From contig OZ038423.1 in the NCBI GenBank assembly GCA_964036155.1, positions 372,001 to 436,000 on the forward strand: DNA of 64,000 bases, read 5' to 3'. Source of the DNA: Diploscapter coronatus (lineage: Eukaryota > Nematoda > Chromadorea > Rhabditida > Rhabditidae). Below the pieces are notes generated by a model. The model made no database searches and had not been told where the DNA came from. It was given only the letters and a program-made list of their open reading frames with translations. Positions within the stretch are counted from its first letter, which is position 1. Every line of letters starts with the position of its first letter. Below, piece after piece: positions 48,992 to 58,900 of the stretch. A program made the translations under genes and the position numbers.

Positions 48992-51728
48992 TCACTCGCT
49001 ATTGTCAATACCGATATCGACCATCAATTTCTTCAGGTAGTGAATTTCTTGCTGCAGGTCGCCAACCTTAAATTGAAGTCTTTAAATCTGGCCCATTACT
49101 CAAGGTAGCACATAGTACGGCAGAGGTAATACAGACATTGATGAAGGCAGTATGGCGAAAGCTAATGAAATTTGTTTATATAGAAATTTATCAAATTTTA
49201 TTATGATTTGCCGTACTACTTTTATTAAATGTCCTAAATTCGAGCTTTAGTTTAAATTTTACCTTCTTTTTCAGGTCGCCATTTTTGTCCAAGAGCTCTT
49301 TCATCTGGTCCATCTTGCTTTCCTTCTCTTTTCTTTTCTTCTCTCTAAAATATTTTAACTTAAATAAACTAAATAATAAAATTTAAGGAAAGTTTTTTCT
49401 TCGTTCAGAAAACCCAAAATAATTCTATTTTCAAACGAAACTTCAATTCAATATTTTCTATTTGGCAAATGGAATTTTTAGGCTCCTAGAAAAAGACACC
49501 ACTTTTTTCTTTTCGTCTCTTGCTTTCTCATACTATTTCTTAGAAAGGGTGGTGTCTTTTTATATGAGCCAATTTTTACTATGGACATATTAAATAAATA
49601 AACCTATCGTAAAATCTAAAATCAAAGTTCCCCTAAATTAAAAGTCCACCCCCAAAATGCCAGAACTATCCATTATCCATCTCAGATCATCCAAGACAGT
49701 TTTTATAATGCTCTTTTGAGTTTGCAGTGTGACTTTATTCGTGATTTGAAGTGATTACGGTCATTAGATGAAGAGTTATGGCGGTTTCAAATTTGAATTT
49801 TTTTTTTTAATTTTGGGATCGAAAAATAAAAGTCTACGGACTTCTATTTTTGATTTTACGGTACCTATATCTAGTGGCAGCCAATCGATTCTGAGCCTTC
49901 TTCCTCTCTCTTCTCTCGGGTGTCTTGTAGCGACCCCCTCCTGAAGACGTAGTTTCGTAGGTCTCAGTTTCGTCGGAGGACCAGATCTAAAATATAATAA
50001 TTAATTTTTTTAAACTTAAATATGTTTTAAAAAGTAATCATATTTTAGTTCAAACATATATAAAAGTTGATTTTGTACCAAATTTTCAGTAATTATTGGA
50101 AGTCTCGAAAATTCTCTACATTTATAAAAAAAGTTATCAAAACGATTCACAATTGAAGCTGTACTAAATTAATTATGAGATAATTACTCCCAGTTATTTC
50201 CTTAGTTGCTCTAATTAAATCTTACCGTAGAGTTAGGTGAGGACGTAGCGTTGCTTCTTCTCTCGATTTCCTCGCACTCTCGAACGATCTCCTCCAGGAT
50301 TTGCTCCTTAATTAGAATAATTAAATCAATTAGTTGCCTTAATTCAAAAATTGAGTACCATTTTTCTATTATCAGAAAAGATAATCATTAACCTGGGATC
50401 TAGTAGAGAGCCCATTATATAATATATCTAAATGCTAGACTAATAGAATATGAGATACTTTTTAAGTCACGCTTAGCTCCGAACTTTAAAAATTCGAAGA
50501 GTACTCCCGGACTTGGCTTTAAAAAATTTAGTCACCGTCAGCCCTAGCCGCGTTATACGTTATATGACTTTAAAAGAGGTGCATCGTTTTTTCACGTGAA
50601 TTTCAGGACCGCTTTATAAGTATACTTGACAGGGAAATACGCTGCATTATTTCAGTCATTTTGCATCAGAAACTGACCCGATCCTAGTATCAAGGTTTAT
50701 CACTTTTATCGCTAGAATTGCGAACGAAAAGGGGTTCCCCGATTAAATTTTATGTGTACGCAAATTTCAAAGTTCAGGTGCAATGAAAATGATTTTCATG
50801 TGAAGAAGCGTTATCAATGATCTTCGTATTCGTGCTTTGATACTAGTGTTAGAGATTTGCATGTATTTCATATTTATTAATATATTTAGAGTTAGAAATT
50901 CGCACCTATTGAAAGCCAAAAAACTCATCATAGTTTAGAATAAATTATTTTGAAGCATATTCAAAATAACTATTGCGTTATAACCAATCATCGATTGAAG
51001 AACTATCATCAACTTATCATAATCATCTGATTTGGACAATTTTGAAACATTTAAAAATCAAATCTAAATAATCATACCTTAGGCTGGACCGGAGAGTGTT
51101 CAGGCACGAGTTCTTGGTAGATGAGTTCTGCCGACTCTGCGTTGGGAAGTTCGTTGTCGTTGACGAAATTGATGGGTTGGATCTCTTGTATTGGTTGGTC
51201 TTGGAACGCGTAGTGATAAGGGGACTAAAATAATTGTTATTTAAAAAATAGCTAGGTTTAGAGATTTTTAATAATTATTATATCAATAATGAGAACTTTC
51301 TTTTCAAAAATATTTTCTTTGTCAAAAATGGCAAATTCTATGAAAGGACGAGTACGCTTCTTTCGAGCTAGAACGTTTCTTACAACTTCAAGAGAAACGT
51401 TATTTTTGCTGTTCAATATAGTAGTATATCTTGATTATATTTAACAACCTATTTAAAATACAAAAGGTTGGGATATTGTAATAATCCTACCATTACTAAA
51501 TACTTTTTTTTTTTAAATTAATTCTATTTCATATCTTATTGTAAAAATAATATTAAATTAAAATATACCTGATTAAATTGACTATTATCTTGAATCGGAT
51601 TAGAATAGAAGACTGGTTGATTGTCGAAACTTGAATAGAATTGGTTTGAGGTGGTTAGAGGAGTGAAGTCTGTGGAAGGCGAAGAGACGACGATCCCTTG
51701 AACCTCAACAAACACAGCATCCGGATTC
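48992..51728 (-). CDS. ATF4-type bZIP transcription factor (main ORF, 5' end open)
   Basis: A sequence-specific factor of the ATF4/ATF5 stress-response type, presumably nuclear. Exons in order: 51728-51569, 51224-51078, 50306-50226, 49986-49865, 49344-49263, 49066-48992 give 221 continuous codons and a TGA. The basic region PERRERKKAQNRLAATRYRE carries the ATF4-type signature NxxAATRYR; it is followed by a leucine zipper (MDQMKELLDKNGDLKKKVGD, then LQQEIHYLKKL). Upstream is an acidic, Gln/Pro-rich region as in activation domains. The zipper and basic region span the last three exons. No methionine occurs in frame upstream of the basic region within these exons, so the N-terminus lies in another exon. 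The exon at 52022-52123 joins out of frame (see next entry). Confidence 0.85.
49481..49568. repeat. Intronic hairpin in the ATF4-like gene
   Basis: Arms GGCTCCTAGAAAAAGACACC-ACTTT and AAAGGGTGGTGTCTTTTTAT-ATGAGCC. Loop CTCATACTATTTCTTAG carries the shared core. Confidence 0.85.
49645..49850 (+). repeat. Dispersed repeat, copy 2
   Basis: Colinear with 38125-38330 (CAAAATGCCAGAACT, GACAGTTTTTATAATG, TTGAAGTGATTACGGTCATT, GAGTTAT, long poly-T, CTTCTATT). It lies within an intron of the ATF4-like gene. Confidence 0.65.
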
Positions 51729-52123
51729 CTGGAAAAGAGATCAATTCGAATTTCATATTTAGCTCAGTTGACAGTGCTTGATTCGTAACTTTCATATTTT
51801 TTTCTCAAACTAAAATCTCTTTATTCCCAAGTTCAGTCCACATTGCTCAAATAAATTTTGCTAAAATTCTCCTTCACACCATCTTCTCATTCAGTTTTTT
51901 TTAATGTAACATGAGCATGTTGAAAACGACTTTTTGCAAAAATCGTTTAAAACACAGCCTGGACCCGAATATGATCATTTAATAATTTTCAGAAAAATAC
52001 CGTTTTTACCACCTCACTAACCTGACAAATTGGCGTAGCGAAAGATGGGCTCAGCGTAACGGAGGAGGTGTTGTTCTGCAGATCAGCAGAGTATTGAGCG
52101 TATTGTGACCGGGCTATCGACAT
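51705..52123 (-). CDS. Possible upstream ORF of the ATF4-like gene
   Basis: ATG at 52123-52121 opens 34 codons (MSIARSQYAQYSADLQNN and onward) to a CAG|GTTAGT donor at 52022. Splicing to the acceptor at 51728 continues seven codons and stops at 51705, one frame away from the bZIP ORF. ATF4 mRNAs in animals carry upstream ORFs, one of which overlaps the main ORF out of frame (established). Whether this is such an ORF, a true first exon linked through an unseen microexon, or a frameshift in the assembly is not decidable here. Confidence 0.45.
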
Positions 52124-52893
52124 TTTATCGGTTTTTAACTGTGTGGAAAGGAAACTTGAACGTCAAGTAGAGTTAAGGTTTACCTAAAAATATAAAAATA
52201 AAAATATATAAACTATAAATTCGAGACGAAATTTCCACAATTAAAATCGAATTCCAACGCTGTCCTAATAAAAGTAGTCTGAGAAAATGCCTATTTTTAC
52301 AGTGAACATTTTATAAACGAGGAGATAAAAGAGTTTAGAAAAATCGATGGAAATTAATCGATAAATTTCGCGTGATGTGCGTCCGATAAATGCTAGCTAG
52401 AAAGGGGTGAAATCAAAGAAAGCAGGAAAAAGAGAGAGAGGAAAGAAGAATACGCTTTATATCTATATCAATGGGGAAATGGCTTGCCACACATAATTTC
52501 ATTATTAATGACGTCATCATATAATATATGATAATCAATATATCAAAATAAATATCGAAATTTAGGCCAACCAAAAAATCAATATTTCTAAAATGCGCTA
52601 AATCAAACAGTGAAAGAATGACGCAATAATAGAGAAAATGGCATCATACAAGTGAAACCAAGCTAAGTATCTTCTCTTACATATATGGGAGAAAATGATG
52701 ACATGAAGGAAATGTTGTTTGTGACTTTATTTATCATCAAAATCCGATTTTTGGAAACTCGTCACTTTTAAAGAATTCTGAGTTTTGCCAAAATGTTGAT
52801 TGATATTTAGCCCAATTCCAAAGAACTCGAAGCAATTATTCATCATCTTTTGCATTAATCACTCAATTTCTTGAAACATTCTTTCAAAACTCA
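52124..52893. other. Intergenic region between P-glycoprotein and ATF4-like gene
   Basis: About 0.8 kb between the P-glycoprotein stop and the ATF4-like first exon. AT-rich; it should hold the ATF4-like promoter and the P-glycoprotein 3' flank. No further feature seen. Confidence 0.45.
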
Positions 52894-52899
52894 TTTATT
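52894..52899 (-). terminator. Probable polyadenylation signal of the P-glycoprotein gene
   Basis: AATAAA on the minus strand about 30 nt after the stop codon at 52928. Confidence 0.5.
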
Positions 52900-52927
52900 C
52901 AAAACCTTAACAACAGCTACAAAATAA

Positions 52928-55900
52928 CTATCGTGCCTCTGATGTAAGAATGTTTTGTTTTTGCACCATTTTGAAATACTCTCCTTTCTTCTCTAGTAGT
53001 TCCTTCGGCGTTCCTAAATTGACATAACTATTATCTTAATTAACATCATTGATTATTTTGATATTACCTATCTCAATTATCTGGCCCGCTTTCATAACCA
53101 CGATTTGATGAGCATTAGCTATTGTTGACAATCTATGCGCTATTATCACTGTGGTTCTTGATTCTGAGGCTTTATCCAAGGCTTCTTGGACAAGCTAAAT
53201 GTAATTTTAACTAATTATTGAACTGCCCCCCAATTAGCTCGTTAATTACCTGCTCATTCTGTCTATCTAAAGCTGACGTCGCTTCATCTAACAGCAAAAT
53301 ATCCGGATCTCGAATCAACGCTCTCGCAATTGCTATTCGCTGCTTCTGACCGCCTATAATTAGACTAGTAAAATATCCAATTAAGCTAATTAAATAGCTA
53401 ATTACCAGATAATTGAGCGCCTCTTTCCCCTATTATAGTGTCCATTCCCTGAATTTTAAAATACAAAAAATCTAATAAAGTTAAACAAACCTGAGGTAAA
53501 GTGTCAACGAAAGATTTGATGTTAGCCTGGTCCATAGCTTGATTGATTTGTTCAGTGGAGATATTTTCTTCGTCCAAGCCATAAGTAATGTTTTCTCTGA
53601 AAAATAATCATTTCAAAGTTCGGAATTAAATAATACCTGATTGAACAATCAAAAAGTACGGGTTCCTGAGAAACCAAGGCCATTTTTGACCTCAATAATT
53701 TGGGCTGAAGTTCAGGTATCGGTTTATCGCCAATGAACTAAAATATCTTTATTTTCTTAACATTACTCAAAATTTAGTTAGTACTTCGGAGGAATAGCGT
53801 TATTTGATAACTCCCATACTTTCCTACAATTTTCGATACATATTAAAGTGTTAAAATTCATCTATTTGAAGTCATATACTCACATGAACAATTGTGTGCA
53901 TGTCTTTGAAGAAATTCTTATGAAATGCAGAAACTTATTTAAAAATCTAAGGTCTACCACAATGCCTTCGTTCGGGTCATAGAATCTTTCCACCAACGAA
54001 ACAATAGTCGATTTTCCGCACCCACTAGCTCCAACTAACGCAGTTGTCTTTCCGCGTGGTATCTGAAGAGTCGATAATTAACAAAAAAATCACCAGCTTT
54101 CCTATTTTCTTACCATCAGAGAGAAGTTATTCAGAATTGTATGACTTGGTCTTTGTGGATATGAAAATTCGATATTTTTCAGAGAAATCTCCCTTTTAGA
54201 GTCGGGGCCCGTGCCTTTGTTCGATAGATTGTTGATTTTCGGTCTTTCATCCAGAATCTAAATTTAAATTCAATTTTGAAGATTGAAAATTTAGGTGCCT
54301 TGAAGATCAGCCCCGCCGAATACATAGCTTTGATGTATTCAGGGAAGTATGCGGTTGCTTGAGAAGAATTGTTCATGACCAAAGTGATGGAGAGCATGAC
54401 CCTAGAATAAAAAATAATGAATAGCTTGAAAGGAATCAATAAATTAAACACAGTGCATTAATTTACAGAAAAGGCTTCTTGTATTTTTTATCCCCATCTT
54501 TTCTCTCCCTCTTGCTATTTTCCAGAAAAGAGGGTAAAAAGTACAAGAGGCTAAAAAAGTTGAATTTTCCTACACATAGACATCGATAGGCCACATTTGT
54601 CCATGATAGACCAAATAGACTCCGAATGCGTAACTCAAAGAATACAGGAAACAAAATAATGAACACGCCACTCCGAAAACCAAGCCCTGGAATTGTGAAT
54701 CTCAAATTTAAGCTCCACCCAGTTTTTAAAGCTCACCTGAATCCAAGCTCTTCGTTTATTCGACTTCTGCGCTACTTCCAAAATTGATTCAACTCTGTTC
54801 ATCACAACTTTCTCCATAGACAAAGCTCGAACGGTTTTAACGCTTTCTAACGCTTCAATAGCAATTCTTGACGCAGCTTCTAGAGCTCTGAAATAGTAAC
54901 ATTGTACCATAATCGTGTTAAACGACCTTTTGTATTCCACGCCCACTTTTTAGGATAGTAGGGAAGGGGGATAGGGGAAAAGGAAAAAAGTGGGTGTGAA
55001 ATACAAGAAGCCATGTTAAATTTGAGGTAGTTGTTAATATTAGGATTAAATAGTTAATTAACGTTACCTAGCGTCCTTCTTGGTAGCTCCTTCCAGAAAG
55101 TGCGCTAGTTTATGCTCAGCCCACATACTCAAGGGGAAGGTTGATGATGTCTAAATACTTTTCAATAGAAAAGCGTCAGACAATAAAGCAATTGAAAACT
55201 CATAATATCATCAATTTCTTACCAATAAAGCCATTTTCCACCCATAAATGTATGCCACCGTCATACCGACAATTAAGGCCACGACCATCGTTGCTACATG
55301 GCCTAGCTGAAATCACAATCATAGTAGAATTCAAATCGATGTTATACAAATAGGAAAATTCGAAAATTTCGCAATCTCGCTACTTGATAAAATATAGTAT
55401 ATAAAAGTGAGGGAACGCGTTTCCATATCTTTTTCTATCCACTCTTAATCCTAGATAGTATTCCGTAGAGTTGCGAGATCTCCGAATAGGTAATCTGGAA
55501 AAGCAGTTGCAATAATTGCATCGTTACATACGAAATAATAAAAGGCAAAGATAGTTTTCCCGTAATAAATCTCTTTTATTTCGAATGCAACGGTGCTACA
55601 CGACATAGCTGCTCTTCCAAATTGCCTCCGAATACGCGTAAATAGCGACTAAATCACCTGATAGTCCACTCCACATCTAACATTAGCCGAATCAGTAGAC
55701 AACCGAGTTGCAAGCCTTTGAGAGCTATGTCTTTGATCATCGAAATATGAGCACTGCATTCTAAATACGTGCTTCAAAGTATCCATTTGCAGCTTAACAT
55801 CGAGATTTTCGGAAGCGAATGCGAAGATTATTCGCTGAAATAAAAATATTATCAAGATATACATATATGTCTAAAGTTCTTAATGCAATATCAAGGGAGA

Positions 55901-58900
55901 ATTTCGAAACCTACCAAAGCCAGCCAGCACACCCCGTCTAGAATGCCCACCACCAAGAACAGTTTAGCCCATTTATGCCCCAAAGTCAATAGATCTTCAT
56001 CTGTATGAGAATATGCCTAAAACGCGAATTTATGGAAAATTTGTAAAAATAATGGTCAAATTTACATCGATCATTCTTGAAACGATGAATGCCAACGATG
56101 GCTTGCAAAGACCCTTGATTCCACCAACTATCAGCCCAGTGATAATCAGAATCATGATAGGCCTCGAGTATGTCATTAGTCTGATCAGTCTACCCTTCTC
56201 CGCACCCTCTTCGTCGAGTTCTAAATTATAAATAAGAAATACCGGATTTAAAAATAGTAATAACCTTTCTTTAAGCGCTCTACATCGTCATCGTATGCTG
56301 GTACTTCCGGATGGGAAGATTGAGATAGAACCGAGTGCTGGTTAGAGAATAGTCTCTGGAAATAAAAAATTAAAAAAAAAAACGCATTTTATTATAATTA
56401 AAATATAAAAACCATACGATTAAAATGAATTATTTGTATTAGGAATATAATTATCTTCATCAGTTTTCTTATGTAAATTATCACGTTATTTATGTTATCG
56501 TATAATTAAAACGATAAAATTTTAGACATACTGATCTTCATGAGTTTTTATTTTTTAAATTTTATTTAGGTTCGTTATGTTATCAGATTAATCAAACTGT
56601 CCCCGTTAGAAGCCTTCAAAATGTCACGTTTTCTGAAACCTACCTCTGGTGGCTCATGTGACACTGTTTTGGAAGTGGTTCTTCGTTTTCTCAACCCACT
56701 CGGATTATGTTCTTCGCCATCTTCGCCAATTTCCATTAGCGATTGTGCCATCACCATTTCATAATATTCACCCCTTTTCGACATTAGTTCATCGTGAGAG
56801 CCGACGTCTATTATCTAAAAATGGGTGTATTTTATTCTTTATTATAGACTTATGTTAAAATAGAGTCCATATTATTATTTTATAATTTTAACAAGTCCGG
56901 ATTTTACAAATTATCGCCGAATTAGGTGTTATTTGACTAGTTTATAGTTTTAAAGAAGCATATTTTTATCGAAGTTAATAACAAAAAGGCCCAACCTCTC
57001 CCTTATTCATGACGAAAATCCTCGTGCAATCCCGAATCGTCGCTAGTCGATGAGCAATTATCAAAGTGGTCTTGTTCTGACAAGCCTAAAATTTATTTAT
57101 AATAAAGATGCTACAAAAGTAGTGGTTTAAAGAAGCTTTTTCATCGAATGTTCTTGATCCCCCCTCGTTCTAAGTCTATCTAACATGGCTTAAATATAAG
57201 ACATTAAATACGTTTCAAAATAACGAGGATATCTTATTAATTCGTATATATTAATGGTCGACTCGTACTGACAATGAGGTTTTAATATAGCATGATCATA
57301 AAATTTGATTACGTTCTAAAATATTGCTCATTTAACAAACTTCTCAAAGCTCGACCCGTAAAAACTCCCAAATCCACATCCGCAGAAAAAATTGTATGTC
57401 GTGTTGGGAGAGAAAAAGAGCATGTCTTCTTTTCCTCTCTTGAGCAGGTGCACTATTTTCTGCGGATCGAGTTTTGAGAGGTCTGTCATTTAATTCCGAA
57501 TCGTGTTAAATGATCTTCGAGATGATGGTCATTGACGTTAAAATTTAAAACCCTCACCTTATCAATCGCTTTCTGAACCGCAGCCTCGCCTTGTGAATCT
57601 AACGCCGACGTCGCTTCATCTAACAGCAATATTTCCGGTTCTCGAATCAACGCTCTCGCAATTGCTATTCGTTGCTTTTGACCGCCTATAATTAGACTAG
57701 TAAAATATCCAATTAAGCTAATTAAATAGCTAATTACCAGATAGTTGTGTTCCCCTTTCCCCAACGATTGTTTTGATGCCTTTCGGAAACGCAGACACGA
57801 AATCGTAAGCATTAGCTCGTTTTAGAACGTCGCAAATTTCAGGAAGCGTAGCTGATGGCTTGGCGAATCTAGGATTATTACACTCAACAAAATGTTATTT
57901 CATTATTTCAGGATTAACTTAAAATGAAGGCCATACTTGATCCGTTATAAAATCTATACTTTTACCTAATATTTTCCTCGATAGTACCGGAAAATAATAT
58001 GGGTTCCTGGGAAACAATTCCGATTTTGGATCGAAGATAGTTTATGTCGAGATCACGCAAGTCTATACCGTCGATTTTTATCTGTAAGTTCCACATTTTC
58101 AAAAGTCTATATTCCTATTCATATACGCCCAATAGCACTATATTATCTAACGCAATGAGCATTAAATTCACTACGTTACAAGCCTTCTGAAGCAAAAATT
58201 CATTTTTTAAATATAATTTTTCAAAACATTTTTATCAAACTTTTTGAAAAATTATAACTTATCTTAATCTTACCGTTCCCAGATGTTGTTCGTAATATCT
58301 CAGGAGTAAATTGACTATCGATGATTTTCCTGAGCCACTAGCGCCAACAACGGCTACTTTCTCTCCTAAATTAGCATATAATGCTAATAAATAAGTCAGT
58401 TTTAAACGGCTATTTTTGAAACCCCAAAATATCATGATGCTAAATTACTCCTTATTGTATTATATATTAAAAAATCATATAGGCAGGGATAGCAGTTTGT
58501 AAATGGTGTAATGACGGAATGACGTAGCGTAAAATGACGAAATGCGCCCTTTTTCTTAACAAATCCTGTCAGTTTCTATTGTGTTCAGTTATTTGTTACG
58601 TTTCGTCAAACACTAAAACGCGTGTTTCGCTATTTCGCGCGTTATGTCCATTCCGTCATTTACAGGTTGCCGCAGAGATACAATATCCTTTTTCGTATTA
58701 ATTCATCATGCCTTTAGTTTTTTTTTCCAAAACACCTTTTTAAAGATAATATGAAATTACCAGGCTCCACACAAAACGAGATCCCCTTCAATACATTAGT
58801 CTCAGATCTGGTTGGATACGCAAATACGACATTCCGCAACTCGATCTTACCCTCCAGAACAGAAGGCTTGCTACCGTCTTTCCTCTCAGATTCGATTTCG

